Source: CAVQBP01 sp963740945
GTDB taxonomy: Bacteria; Bacteroidota; Ignavibacteria; Ignavibacteriales; Ignavibacteriaceae
Reading direction: 5' to 3'
DNA: 64,000 nucleotides
Assembly (NCBI GenBank): GCA_963740945.1
Contig: CAVUGE010000014.1
Coordinates: 124,001 to 188,000, forward strand
Both the position numbers and the translations under genes were made by a program. Each line of letters starts with the position of its first letter. The first letter of the stretch is position 1. The notes beneath the pieces were generated by a model. It worked only from the letters and a program-made list of their open reading frames with translations, searched no databases and was not told where the DNA came from. This document shows positions 9,281-19,018 of this stretch, one piece after another.

Positions 9281-10699
9281 ATGCTGGAAAAAGAAATAAA
9301 GTTTATATCGGATTTTATAATCAATAAAATAAAAGACTTAGGCTCATACTTCACTTATGATGAATTATTTAATTCGGATATAAATCATGCAGTATTGAAA
9401 TTCATTTCTGCAGAAGTTGATTTCCGGATTTTTGAAGACAGAAAAAAGCTTCTTCAAAATTCATTGTTTGATTATTCAGGTTCTGAAATAGGGAAGTATT
9501 TTAATCTGATCGGGAAAGAAATAAAGAAGAGTACTAAAATATCGTACAGCGATATTAGAGATGCCGTGAATCAAGCTATTGCTTTCAATGCAGATTATAT
9601 AATAACTCCAAACGAAGCCTTGAAGAACTTGTTCTTTGATAAGAAGCAGGAAAGAAAAGTAGAAGAAATTAAACTAATGCTGAACTATGTTTATTATTAT
9701 CCTTATATAAAAGATATATTAAATTCATATTTAGATAAGAAGAAATTATCGAAACTATCTGTCTCCGAACTTACGGCGATCTTATCTGAAATTGATAAAG
9801 AGCTTTTAACCAGCGAGCCGGAGAAAATTATTGACGATGTCCTTAATACCCTAACCGACTATTATAACATAGGAAGCTTTGATAAAAGGAAAATATCTGT
9901 AAACCTGGTTGAAAGTTATTTGAAAGAAAAAAAATTAGATAAATATTTGAAGTTGTTAAAATTGAATATTCCGCCAGGGTCTAAACAGAAATTTGATATA
10001 AATGAAATTAAGACTTTTTTGTTTTCAACAACCGTAACTGATGAAGAGAGCCGGGTAGAAGAAGTCCCGACAACCGATAAAAGTATGATAGAATTAGAAG
10101 AGGGAAAAGAAATCTATGATTTGTCCAATGAAGAAGTAAAACAATCAGATGAAAAAGAAGTAGAATTTGATATTACAGAGCATAATCATCTGGATGCCTT
10201 ATATAATTTTAATGAAGAAGAAAAGGAAGAACAAAGTATTGAACCGGAAGATGAGGAAAACAATAAGGGCGAAAAAGAAAAGATTGAAGAAGAATTAAAA
10301 AGTTCAAATGAATTTAAATCCAGGGGAGAAGAAGATGCTCCAATTGTTAAGGGGAAAAATGAAAAGATAAATGAAGCCGGTGAGGTTAATATTGAAGAGA
10401 CCGGACAACCACCTGAAAAGGAAAGGAAATCCCATAAAACTGAATCGGGTAAAATATCCAGGAAAAAGGATATATTCGGCTATTTAAGTAATAAGGAGAT
10501 AGAAAAAATTGTGGGATATATATTCAATGATGACAGGGATGAGTTTGCAAGCGCAATGGAAAAAATAACGGAAAGTGAATCCTATGATGAAGCAACTGAA
10601 ATTTTGAAGAATATTTTCAAAAGTTATAATGTAAATCCTTATTCCAAAGATGCTATTACTCTAACTAATTCGGTTTCCAATTATTTTGAACAAGCATGA
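9281..10699 (+). CDS. Large acidic protein, unknown function
   Basis: 472 residues without a signal peptide or TM segment, so probably cytoplasmic. Residues 1-250 are helical, with short repeated motifs. About 255-395 is a low-complexity Glu/Lys-rich linker (for example EEEKEEQSIEPEDEENNKGE) expected to be disordered. The last 80 residues are again helical (DIFGYLSNKEIEKIVGYIF). The layout of two helical domains joined by a charged linker resembles a scaffold or regulator. I do not recognise the family. It lies just upstream of obgE on the same strand, but the 112-base gap does not prove cotranscription. Confidence 0.6.
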   Translation: MLEKEIKFISDFIINKIKDLGSYFTYDELFNSDINHAVLKFISAEVDFRIFEDRKKLLQNSLFDYSGSEIGKYFNLIGKEIKKSTKISYSDIRDAVNQAIAFNADYIITPNEALKNLFFDKKQERKVEEIKLMLNYVYYYPYIKDILNSYLDKKKLSKLSVSELTAILSEIDKELLTSEPEKIIDDVLNTLTDYYNIGSFDKRKISVNLVESYLKEKKLDKYLKLLKLNIPPGSKQKFDINEIKTFLFSTTVTDEESRVEEVPTTDKSMIELEEGKEIYDLSNEEVKQSDEKEVEFDITEHNHLDALYNFNEEEKEEQSIEPEDEENNKGEKEKIEEELKSSNEFKSRGEEDAPIVKGKNEKINEAGEVNIEETGQPPEKERKSHKTESGKISRKKDIFGYLSNKEIEKIVGYIFNDDRDEFASAMEKITESESYDEATEILKNIFKSYNVNPYSKDAITLTNSVSNYFEQA

Positions 10700-10811
10700 G
10701 AGCAAACCAAAAATTTAATGGAACGCAGATTTTTATGATTTTTATGATTGGATATGATGAAAGAGATGTCTTTATACCATATAATTAAGAATTAAACTGG
10801 TTAAATACTAA

Positions 10812-11801
10812 ATGTTTATTGATTATGCTGAGATAGATGTAAAAGCCGGTGATGGGGGAAATGGAGCTGCAACCTTCAGAAGGGAGAAGTATGTACCTAA
10901 AGGAGGCCCTTCAGGGGGGAATGGAGGAAAGGGAGGAGATATTATATTTGAGGCTCATCATAATCTTTCCACTTTACTTGATTTCAGGTATAAAAAAAAT
11001 TACAAGGCGCAGAACGGAGAGCATGGAGGAAATTCATTAAAAGACGGGAAGAACGGGAAGAATATTACAATTAATGTTCCGGTCGGTACTTTAGTTAAAG
11101 ATTCATCAAGCGGACGAATAATTGCTGATCTCGATGAGGATAAAAAAAGCATAATAATTGCAAGAGGGGGTAAAGGCGGAAAAGGAAACAGTAATTTCGC
11201 CACTCCTACAAACCAAGCCCCTAGATATGCTGAAGACGGAAAGACCGGTGAAGAAAAGAAGATTATTTTAGAACTTAAATTAATCGCTGATGTCGGCCTG
11301 GTAGGCTTTCCAAATGCCGGTAAATCAACCTTGATATCAGTAATATCTGCCGCTAAACCTAAAATAGCCGATTATCCTTTTACGACATTGGAACCGGTTC
11401 TTGGTATAGTTAGATATAAAGATTATAAAAGCTTTACCGTTGCAGATATACCGGGAATAATAGAAGGAGCACATGAAGGAAAAGGGCTCGGGCATAAATT
11501 TTTAAGGCATATTGAAAGAACTAAAATACTTTTGTTTTTAATAGACATAACTTCCGAAGATTACGAAAATACATTTGATATATTAAATAATGAACTTAAA
11601 ACTTACAGTAAAATTTTAGCAGGGAAAAAGAAGATCGTCGCTCTTTCAAAAGCAGATTTATTGGAAGAAGATGAAATTAAAAAACTTTCGAAGAAAAGAA
11701 TAAAGGATTCTACTGCAACCGAACCTCTTCTTATTTTTTCATCGGCAACTAAATTTGGGTTAGAAAATCTTCTGGATCATCTTTGGAAAAACTTATCTTA
11801 A
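10812..11801 (+). CDS. obgE: Obg-family GTPase
   Basis: 329 residues. The Gly-rich Obg domain (1-158; GDGGNGAATFRREKYVPKGG) is followed by the G domain: G1 GFPNAGKST (165-173), switch with FTTLEP, G3 DIPGI (212-216), G4 SKAD and G5 SSATKFG. It lacks the optional C-terminal OCT domain. Obg proteins associate with the 50S subunit and act in ribosome assembly and the stringent response. Start ATG 10812 gives the standard family N-terminus (MFIDYAEIDVKAG). Confidence 0.97.
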   Translation: MFIDYAEIDVKAGDGGNGAATFRREKYVPKGGPSGGNGGKGGDIIFEAHHNLSTLLDFRYKKNYKAQNGEHGGNSLKDGKNGKNITINVPVGTLVKDSSSGRIIADLDEDKKSIIIARGGKGGKGNSNFATPTNQAPRYAEDGKTGEEKKIILELKLIADVGLVGFPNAGKSTLISVISAAKPKIADYPFTTLEPVLGIVRYKDYKSFTVADIPGIIEGAHEGKGLGHKFLRHIERTKILLFLIDITSEDYENTFDILNNELKTYSKILAGKKKIVALSKADLLEEDEIKKLSKKRIKDSTATEPLLIFSSATKFGLENLLDHLWKNLS

Positions 11802-11853
11802 AAGCTACCTCCGAGCAATTTCTACCCAGTACAACTCTAAGGGGTTTATATTT

Positions 11854-11904
11854 AGAGCGTACCTGGAGCGTATGTGGAGCGTACCTGGAGCGTATGTGGA
11901 ACGG
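11854..11904. repeat. Tandem 11-bp repeat in obgE downstream gap
   Basis: Units GAGCGTACCTG and GAGCGTATGTG alternate about four times. The same TGGAGCGTA core recurs as an 11-bp tandem at 43689-43738. The rest of 11802-12182 is unremarkable AT-rich sequence. Confidence 0.75.
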
Positions 11905-12182
11905 ATGAAACCTTAATGAATTCTAGGAGAACTGAAGAAGGCAAAGAAAGTATTGTTTTGGACACTACCTCCGGAAATTCCAAAAATCAAATGAAAAATC
12001 TCAAATAAATTCTAAATGGACAATTTCGAAATTCAAAACAGATATAAGGGATAGTACTAAGAATTTCAAAGGCAAACTTCAAATAATAAATGTCAATTTT
12101 GTCCCCTAACCTGCCTTGCCTATTGAAATAAGTTAAAAAATATTTTAGTTTTGGGTACACCAATTAACCCAAAAGGGGGACT

Positions 12183-13385
12183 ATGTTGAAACTAAATCAT
12201 TTAAATTATTACAGATTACCATGGAATTTAACGGATAATGCAATTTCATGGTTAGAACCGACGGCAAAATGTAATTTATATTGCGACGGCTGTTACCGTA
12301 AAAATGAAAATAGTCACAAATCTCTGGCAGCAGTTAATCAAGAACTTGATGTTTTTACAAGTTTAAGAAAATGTGACGGTGTTTCAATTGCAGGTGGAGA
12401 CCCTTTAACCCATCCAGATGTAATCGATATTGTAAAATCAGTTAAGGAAAGAGGGCTTAAACCGATCCTCAATACAAACGGATTGGCTTTAACAAAAGAA
12501 CTTTTAAAAGAGCTTAAAAAAGCCGGAGTTTACGGTTTCACATTTCATATAGATAGTAAGCAGACACGACCGCATTGGAAAGGTAAAAATGAAATTGAAT
12601 TAAATGAATTACGATATCATTATGCCAGCATGCTCGCAGAAGCAAAAAATATTTCTTGTGCATTTAATTCAACAGTTTATGAAGACACTGTGCATTATGT
12701 TCCCGAACTTGTTAAATGGGCTCAAAAAAATATTGATAAGGTACAGGTAATGGTTTTTATTCTATATAGAGCCGTTAACAATACAAAGGTAGATTTCTAT
12801 CTAGGTTCGAAAAAAATAGACATGAACGAGCTTGTCTACAATGAAGAGGTTGAAGAAAGAACAGATATTCAGACCGATGAGATCGTAGAAATTATTAGAA
12901 CTGAATACCCTGATTTTGATCCTTGTGCTTATTTAAATGGATCTGAAAAACCGGATTCATTTAAATGGTTATTAACCGGGAGATTGGGAAATAAAGATAA
13001 AATCTATGGGTATATGGGGAAGAAATCGATGGAAATAATTCAAACGATGCATCATGTAGTATATGATCGATACCTTGCTTATTCAGCCCCTAAAATGACA
13101 CGAAAAGGAAAGTCAATGCTGCTGCTTTCTCCTTTTGATAAAGGTTTAAGAAAGACTTTCTCTAAATTTTATAAAAATCCGGTGAATATATTCAAGAGAC
13201 TCCATTATCAATCCGTAATGATAATACAGCCTGTAGATTTTCTTGAAGATGGAAGGCAAAATATGTGCGACGGCTGTCCGGATATAACTGTATGGAATGG
13301 TAAATTAGTTTGGTCCTGCAGAATGGAAGAGCAGTTAAAATACGGACATAATATTAAAAGCTACCCTAAGAATTTTATGAATTAA
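12183..13385 (+). CDS. Radical SAM protein with extra C-terminal Cys cluster
   Basis: 400 residues. The radical SAM cluster motif is C30-x3-C34-x2-C37 (CNLYCDGC), followed by the SAM-binding GGD motif in SIAGGDPLTHPD. A C-terminal Cys set (MCDGCPDITVWNGKLVWSC; C362, C365, C379) resembles part of a SPASM/auxiliary-cluster region. Start ATG 12183 follows AAAGGGGGACT, a strong ribosome binding site. The substrate is unknown. No precursor peptide or partner enzyme is adjacent, so it looks monocistronic. Confidence 0.85.
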   Translation: MLKLNHLNYYRLPWNLTDNAISWLEPTAKCNLYCDGCYRKNENSHKSLAAVNQELDVFTSLRKCDGVSIAGGDPLTHPDVIDIVKSVKERGLKPILNTNGLALTKELLKELKKAGVYGFTFHIDSKQTRPHWKGKNEIELNELRYHYASMLAEAKNISCAFNSTVYEDTVHYVPELVKWAQKNIDKVQVMVFILYRAVNNTKVDFYLGSKKIDMNELVYNEEVEERTDIQTDEIVEIIRTEYPDFDPCAYLNGSEKPDSFKWLLTGRLGNKDKIYGYMGKKSMEIIQTMHHVVYDRYLAYSAPKMTRKGKSMLLLSPFDKGLRKTFSKFYKNPVNIFKRLHYQSVMIIQPVDFLEDGRQNMCDGCPDITVWNGKLVWSCRMEEQLKYGHNIKSYPKNFMN

Positions 13386-13400
13386 GGGGCAGGACTAAAA

Positions 13401-13620
13401 GAGGCTGTGTGAAAAGTCTAAATGAGTAATAATAATGTCTCACAATATTTGAGTTTAACCTCACCCCCCGGCCCCCTCTCCTTAGTAAGGAGAGGGGGAG
13501 GGGCAGGACTAAAAGTCCGGGAGGGATAATATTGGGGATTACGAATAATCACCGGACTGGAAGTCCGGTGTTAACCTTTGTTTCAGATAATATCCGTTGG
13601 ATAAAAAGTCCGGTGTTAAG
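13401..13620. repeat. Composite palindromic repeat (family A)
   Basis: It begins GAGGCTGTGTGAAAAGT. Three hairpins follow: CCCCCTCTCC...GGAGAGGGGG, GGACT-AAA-AGTCC, and CACCGGACT-GGA-AGTCCGGTG. It then carries GTTAACCTTTG and TTTCAGATAATATCCGTTGG. The same modules recur at 22.5, 31.1, 38.1, 42.0, 43.9 and 47.1 kb, always between genes. It resembles REP/BIME-type elements. Confidence 0.85.
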
Positions 13621-13638
13621 GTGTTAATCTTTTTTTTA

Positions 13639-13667
13639 TTGACATAGCAGGACGAATTATATATATT
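13639..13667 (+). promoter_or_regulatory. Candidate sigma70-like promoter of prs
   Basis: TTGACA (13639-13644), a 17-base spacer and TATATT (13662-13667) lie about 43 bases before the prs ATG. The match to the general -35/-10 consensus is good. Bacteroidota often use a different consensus, so this is tentative. Confidence 0.45.
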
Positions 13668-13709
13668 TATCGTCTATTTTTAAAAAGAATGTAGTGAATT
13701 GATAATAAA

Positions 13710-14657
13710 ATGGCATCGAGAGATTTTAAGATTTTTTCAGGTGGTTCTAATCCTGCCCTATCTGAAAAAATAGCTCGAGTAATTGGGAAGCCATTAGGAT
13801 CAATAGAGTTAAAAAGATTTAGTGACGGTGAGATCTGGGTAAAATATTTAGAGAATATCAGAGGTTCGGATGTATTTGTTATACAGTCAACTAACCCTCC
13901 AGCCGAAAACTTAGTCGAATTACTAATAATGGTAGATGCTGCTAAAAGGGCATCAGCGAAAACAATAACAGCAGTAATTCCATACTTTGGATATTCCCGG
14001 CAAGATAGAAAAGATCAGCCCAGAGTTTCGATAACAGCAAAATTAGCGGCGAATTTAATAACTGTTGCCGGTGCAGATAGAGTTATGACAATGGATTTAC
14101 ATGCCGCGCAGATACAAGGATTTTTTGATATCCCGTTTGATCATTTATATGGTTCATCAATTTTCACGGGACTTTTTAGTGAACTTAAGGAAAACCTGGT
14201 AGTGGTTTCACCGGATGTGGGCGGTATAAAAATGGCTAGGTCTTATGCCAAAAGGCTACATGCTAATCTGGTTGTTATAGATAAGAGGAGACCAAAGCAG
14301 AATCTTGCAGAAGTAGTTCATATTATAGGTAGTGTTGACGGCAGAGATGTACTTCTGGTAGATGACCTGATTGATACCGGAGGAACTTTTGTTAGTGCAG
14401 TTGAAGCATTAAAGAATGAAGGAGCAAATAATATTTACGGCGCCATAACCCATCCGATTTTTTCCGGAGATGCATTAGCCCGGCTGGAAAATTCCGAGCT
14501 TACAAAGCTCTTCGTTTCAGATACAATTCCTTTCAAAGAGGATGGAAAATCAGAAAAAGTTTCCGTAATAACTGTTTCTGAAATATTTGCTGAAGCAGTA
14601 AGGAGGACATTCAATAACGAATCAATAAGTTCTCTTTTTGATGTTGATAAAGGATAA
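13710..14657 (+). CDS. prs: Ribose-phosphate pyrophosphokinase
   Basis: 315 residues, the normal class I length. It makes PRPP from ribose 5-phosphate and ATP, feeding purine, pyrimidine, NAD and histidine synthesis (the his operon is also in this window). Visible motifs: ATP site FGYSRQDRK (93-101), catalytic His131 in MDLHAAQIQGFF, the flexible loop DKRRP (191-195), and the PRPP loop LLVDDLIDTGGTF (215-227). rplY follows 18 bases later on the same strand and is probably cotranscribed. Confidence 0.97.
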   Translation: MASRDFKIFSGGSNPALSEKIARVIGKPLGSIELKRFSDGEIWVKYLENIRGSDVFVIQSTNPPAENLVELLIMVDAAKRASAKTITAVIPYFGYSRQDRKDQPRVSITAKLAANLITVAGADRVMTMDLHAAQIQGFFDIPFDHLYGSSIFTGLFSELKENLVVVSPDVGGIKMARSYAKRLHANLVVIDKRRPKQNLAEVVHIIGSVDGRDVLLVDDLIDTGGTFVSAVEALKNEGANNIYGAITHPIFSGDALARLENSELTKLFVSDTIPFKEDGKSEKVSVITVSEIFAEAVRRTFNNESISSLFDVDKG

Positions 14658-14675
14658 TTTTAGATTGGAGAAAAA

Positions 14676-15317
14676 ATGGAAAATATAATCTTAAAAGCTA
14701 GTAAACGTAATGTTGATACGAAAGCAGAGAAAACAATAATAAGAAACAGCGGAAGAGTTCCAGGTATTTACTATATAAAAGAACATGATTCAATTCCGTT
14801 ATCTGTGACAGAAAAAGAAATAAAGCCGCTTGTATTTACATCCGAAACACATATAATATCATTAAGAATAGATGAGGATGAAGAACGAGAATGTATAATT
14901 AAAGATGTTCAATTTGATCCAGTCACCGATAAAGTTATACATTTTGATCTTCTTGGATTAACAAAGGGTGAAACTTTCCAGCTGGTAGTGCCTGTTCAGC
15001 TTCGCGGAAATCCGGTCGGTGTTAAAGAAGGCGGAATTATTCAGCATGTAATCCATAAACTGGAAATTGAATGTTTACCTAAAGATATTCCCCAGCATAT
15101 CGACATTGATATTACCAATCTTAAAATGGGGGATGCTATACATGTTAAAGATTTAAATTTAGAAAATATATCGATTATTACTCAAAAAGGTGCCGTAATT
15201 GTTGCAATTACTCATCCTAAAGTTGAAGTAGAAGCTACCCCATCAGAAGAATTGGGTGTAGAAGCCGCACAGCCTGAATTAGTTGGTAAAGGTAAGGAAG
15301 AAAAAGAGGAAGAATAA
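14676..15317 (+). CDS. rplY: Ribosomal protein bL25, CTC form
   Basis: 213 residues: an N-terminal 5S-rRNA-binding L25 domain (1-90; RNSGRVPGIYY, FDPVTDKVIHFDLL) plus the C-terminal beta domain of the long TL5/CTC form (95-185), then an acidic tail. The prs-rplY-pth order is common in bacteria. The ribosome binding site GGAG lies just before ATG 14676. Confidence 0.96.
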   Translation: MENIILKASKRNVDTKAEKTIIRNSGRVPGIYYIKEHDSIPLSVTEKEIKPLVFTSETHIISLRIDEDEERECIIKDVQFDPVTDKVIHFDLLGLTKGETFQLVVPVQLRGNPVGVKEGGIIQHVIHKLEIECLPKDIPQHIDIDITNLKMGDAIHVKDLNLENISIITQKGAVIVAITHPKVEVEATPSEELGVEAAQPELVGKGKEEKEEE

Positions 15318-15330
15318 AAATTATTACGTC

Positions 15331-15918
15331 GTGCGACTTATTTTAGGAATCGGTAATCCAGGCAAGAGATACAGTTTTAACAGACATAATATCGGATTCA
15401 TGTTTTTAGATTATTTGGCAGAAAAAGAATCTCTCTCATTTCTTCCTTCTAAAGGGGATTTTTACTATGCAGAAGGTAGATTAAACAGTTCAGAGTACAA
15501 TCTCATAAAACCTTCCACATATGTCAATAATAGTGGTGCTGCAGCATTACAAGCATTACAATTAAATAATGTTGAGGTTAAAGACCTTTTAGTTATAGTT
15601 GATGATATAAATCTCAATTTGGGAGATTTCAGAGTTAGAGTTTCAGGTGGAGATGGTGGACATAATGGGATTAGTTCAATTATATACTTTCTTAATTCAA
15701 ATCAGTTTCCGCGTATTAGAATAGGAATTGGGGATTCATTTGAAAACGGGAAGATGGCGGATTATGTACTTACGAATTTTAGTAAAGAAGAGATTGAAAG
15801 CTTAAAAAAATCATTTTCATTAGGTATAATATTAACAAAAGAATTTATAAAGGGAGGTATAAAGCAAATGCTTGATGCAAATAGCAAACTTTCAATTGAA
15901 GATTCAAATAATAACTAA
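15331..15918 (+). CDS. pth: Peptidyl-tRNA hydrolase
   Basis: I place the start at GTG 15331 (VRLILGIGNPGKRY), which fits the family N-terminus. The longer frame from ATG 15283 would add 16 Lys/Arg-rich residues overlapping rplY and is unlikely. Catalytic features: N9 (GNPG), H19 (RHNIGF), the Asp pair in VDDINLNLGDF, and the GGDGGHNGISSI loop. It recycles peptidyl-tRNAs released from stalled ribosomes. The 13-base gap to rplY indicates one operon. Confidence 0.95.
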   Translation: MRLILGIGNPGKRYSFNRHNIGFMFLDYLAEKESLSFLPSKGDFYYAEGRLNSSEYNLIKPSTYVNNSGAAALQALQLNNVEVKDLLVIVDDINLNLGDFRVRVSGGDGGHNGISSIIYFLNSNQFPRIRIGIGDSFENGKMADYVLTNFSKEEIESLKKSFSLGIILTKEFIKGGIKQMLDANSKLSIEDSNNN

Positions 15919-15987
15919 TAATTAATAAACTTTGTCCTGCATGACAGGATTATTAATATTCAATGCCAATAAACATAGGGTACTGAA

Positions 15988-18375
15988 ATGCGTAAAAATA
16001 TTTTATCTATAATACTAATTTTGTTTAGTCCGGTTTATATATTTGCCGGGGAAGCTAATCTAAAAATACCTACACTTAATGATAATCAGCAAACAATTTT
16101 AATTGCAGGATTATTTATCTGTATTCTGGGAATGATATTCGGAGTTTATCAATACCGAAAAGTCAAGAGATTAAAAGCACATCAATCAATGCTTGATGTT
16201 GCCCAAATTATTTTTGAAACATGTAAGACATATCTTGTGCAGCAGGGCAAATTGTTAATTATTCTTTTCGTTTTTATTGCAATATGTGTAGCATTTTATT
16301 TCGGTTATTTAATGGAGAATGAAATTGGCGGAGTACTTTTAATTTTATCGTGGACAGTAATTGGTATCCTTGGTTCATATAGTGTAGCATGGTTTGGAAT
16401 AAGAATGAACACTTTAGCAAACAGCAGAATGGCATTTGCCTCATTAGAAAGAAAACCAATTAAACTTTTAAATATTCCCCTTGATGCCGGAATGAGTATA
16501 GGCGTAATGCTTGTATGTGTTGAACTGATAATGATGCTTATTATTTTACTTTTTATCCCAAGACTTTATGCCGGAGCTTGTTTTATTGGTTTTGCCATTG
16601 GAGAATCATTGGGAGCTGCAGCTTTAAGAATTGCAGGAGGTATTTTTACAAAAATTGCTGATATTGGTTCAGATTTAATGAAAATAGTTTTTAAAATTAA
16701 AGAAGATGATCCCCGCAACCCTGGCGTAATTGCAGACTGTACAGGGGATAATGCCGGTGACAGCGTTGGTCCAACAGCAGATGGTTTTGAAACTTATGGT
16801 GTAACAGGTGTAGCTTTAATCAGCTTAATTGTCCTCGCAGTTTCAGACATTAATTACCAGATGGAATTACTTACCTGGATTTTTGCTATGCGAATTATGA
16901 TGATTATTACATCTATTTTAGCATTCGGAATAAATAGAAGCATATGGCAAGTCCGTTATTCAAAAAAAGATGAAATTGATTTTGAAGTACCGCTTACTTC
17001 CTTGGTCTGGATTACTTCTATAATTTCCATTATTGTTACTTTTATTGTAAGTTATTTGATGATTGGAAGTTTACCAAACAATCTTTGGTTTATATTATCA
17101 ATAGTAATTAGCTGTGGAACATTAGGGGCAGCTTTAATACCTGAATTCACGAAAATTTTTACGAGTACAAAATCGAAGCATGTTGAAGAGATAGTTACTT
17201 CATCAAGAGCGGGCGGCGCATCATTAAATATTCTATCAGGTTTAGTTGCCGGGAATTTTAGTGCTTTTTGGATGGGACTAGTATTTGTGGTTTTGATGTT
17301 TGTCGCTTACTCAACAAGTTCCGGAGCACTTGGGCCTATTATGATTTACCCTTCAATATTTGCCTTTGGACTTGTAGCATTCGGATTTTTAGGAATGGGC
17401 CCGGTTACAATTGCAGTAGATAGTTATGGTCCGGTAACGGATAATGCCCAATCGATATATGAACTCTCTTTGATTGAAGAGATAAAAGACGTTGATAAGG
17501 AAATTGAGAAAGATTTCGGATTCAAACCGGATTTTAAAAAAGCAAAATATTACCTTGAAGCAAATGATGGTGCCGGTAACACTTTTAAAGCTACTGCCAA
17601 ACCTGTATTAATAGGCACAGCCGTAGTTGGCGCTACAGCCATGATATTTTCTTTAATTCTTGTATTAAAACAAACATTAGGAATAGTACCTGAGACTATC
17701 CTGAGTTTGTTAAATCCTTATACAATGATCGGTTTTATTTGCGGCGGTGCAGTTGTATTTTGGTTTACAGGTGCCTCAATTCAGGCGGTTAAAACCGGTG
17801 CATACAGAGCAGTAGAATATATTAAGAAAAATATTCAATTAGAAGAAACCGCAAGTAAAAGTGCATCTATTGAAAAATCTAAAGAAGTTGTTAAGATTTG
17901 TACCCAATATGCACAAAAAGGGATGTTTAATATCTTTGTTTCGGTTTTTTCTTTTGCTCTTGCATTTGCATTATTTTCTGCACCTTCAGATACTTCAGTC
18001 TACCCGGTTTCTTTCTTTATCAGCTTTTTAATTTCGATTGCCGTATTTGGGCTTTTCCAGGCAATTTTTATGGCAAATGCGGGTGGTGCCTGGGATAATG
18101 CCAAAAAAGTTGTTGAAGTTGAGCTAAATGAAAAAGGGACTGCACTTCATGATGCAACCGTAGTTGGTGATACAGTTGGAGATCCTTTTAAGGATACTTC
18201 GTCAGTGGCTCTTAATCCGATAATTAAATTTACAACTTTATTTGGATTGCTTGCTATGGAAATTTCTATTTCAGAACATTTCCGTCATGTTGCGCCTTAT
18301 GTGGGAGGTGTAATTTTTATTGTAGGATTATATTTTGCATGGCGTTCTTTTTATAAAATGCGTTCCGAGGAATAA
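15988..18375 (+). CDS. hppA: Membrane-bound ion-pumping pyrophosphatase, divergent type
   Basis: 795 residues with about 16 TM helices; it couples PPi hydrolysis to cation pumping. PPi-site motifs are present: EDDPRNPGVIADCTGDNAGD, DSVGPTADGFETYG, and the C-terminal ANAGGAWDNAKK and GDTVGDPFKDTSS. The position that is Ala in K+-dependent enzymes is Lys here (GNTFKATAK), which predicts K+ independence. The GPTADGFETYG variant and the extra N-terminal segment suggest the evolutionarily divergent clade, in which Na+-regulated H+ pumps are known. Ion specificity cannot be settled from sequence alone. Confidence 0.94.
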   Translation: MRKNILSIILILFSPVYIFAGEANLKIPTLNDNQQTILIAGLFICILGMIFGVYQYRKVKRLKAHQSMLDVAQIIFETCKTYLVQQGKLLIILFVFIAICVAFYFGYLMENEIGGVLLILSWTVIGILGSYSVAWFGIRMNTLANSRMAFASLERKPIKLLNIPLDAGMSIGVMLVCVELIMMLIILLFIPRLYAGACFIGFAIGESLGAAALRIAGGIFTKIADIGSDLMKIVFKIKEDDPRNPGVIADCTGDNAGDSVGPTADGFETYGVTGVALISLIVLAVSDINYQMELLTWIFAMRIMMIITSILAFGINRSIWQVRYSKKDEIDFEVPLTSLVWITSIISIIVTFIVSYLMIGSLPNNLWFILSIVISCGTLGAALIPEFTKIFTSTKSKHVEEIVTSSRAGGASLNILSGLVAGNFSAFWMGLVFVVLMFVAYSTSSGALGPIMIYPSIFAFGLVAFGFLGMGPVTIAVDSYGPVTDNAQSIYELSLIEEIKDVDKEIEKDFGFKPDFKKAKYYLEANDGAGNTFKATAKPVLIGTAVVGATAMIFSLILVLKQTLGIVPETILSLLNPYTMIGFICGGAVVFWFTGASIQAVKTGAYRAVEYIKKNIQLEETASKSASIEKSKEVVKICTQYAQKGMFNIFVSVFSFALAFALFSAPSDTSVYPVSFFISFLISIAVFGLFQAIFMANAGGAWDNAKKVVEVELNEKGTALHDATVVGDTVGDPFKDTSSVALNPIIKFTTLFGLLAMEISISEHFRHVAPYVGGVIFIVGLYFAWRSFYKMRSEE

Positions 18376-18533
18376 TATTGTTCATATTAGGGAAAATATG
18401 GCTTGATTTGATTGAATTCTAAATAATTTGATTTGAGAATTTCTTTAAACATAAAAAATTAAGGGAATTAATTTACTTGTAATTACACCTTTAATTAAAT
18501 AAATTGAATGGCATAAATAAAAATATTTAAAAT

Positions 18534-18574
18534 CCCGGCTCTTATGAATAGATGAGGGCCTTAAGTCCATCGGG
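18534..18574 (+). promoter_or_regulatory. Candidate leader hairpin before rpsF
   Basis: CCCG (18534-18537) can pair with CGGG (18571-18574), enclosing the inner palindrome GGCCTTAAGTCC. The 3' arm overlaps the ribosome binding site CGGGAGA of rpsF. S6/S18 autoregulatory leaders of this general layout are known in bacteria. The match here is only structural and by eye. Confidence 0.3.
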
Positions 18575-18581
18575 AGAATAG

Positions 18582-18983
18582 ATGAAAACGATTATATATG
18601 AGAGTGCTGTAATAATTAATGCAGCGCTTGAAGATGAACAAATAGATCAAGTTATTTCTCACATAAAAGAAACCATTATGCATAATGGCGGGGAAATAAG
18701 GGAGATTGAAAATTGGGGAAGAAAAAGACTAGCATACATGGTTAAGAAGAGTAAAATCGGTTACTATGTTTTTTTTAGATTTAATGCTCCCTCCAGCATC
18801 ATTTCCAAATTAGAACGAACGTATGTACTTGACGAACATATATTAAGATTTTTGACTATTAAATTAGATAGTGATGCGATTGAACATATAGAAAAGCATA
18901 AAAAGGTTTCACAGGAAGAAACTTCCGCAGCAGAACCGGAAGTTAGCACTAAATCTGAAGTTGCAACTAGCAGTAGTGATTAA
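18582..18983 (+). CDS. rpsF: Ribosomal protein bS6
   Basis: 133 residues. The S6 ferredoxin-like fold is visible in YESAVIINAALEDEQIDQVI, RKRLAYMVKKSKIGYYVFFR and LERTYVLDEHILRFLTIKLD, with a Ser/Thr/Glu-rich tail of about 30 residues. It binds 16S rRNA with S18, which is encoded two genes on. It is first in the conserved rpsF-ssb-rpsR-rplI operon. Confidence 0.96.
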   Translation: MKTIIYESAVIINAALEDEQIDQVISHIKETIMHNGGEIREIENWGRKRLAYMVKKSKIGYYVFFRFNAPSSIISKLERTYVLDEHILRFLTIKLDSDAIEHIEKHKKVSQEETSAAEPEVSTKSEVATSSSD

Positions 18984-19018
18984 TTCAATTATTAATGATA
19001 AGTATGGAGGAAAAAACA

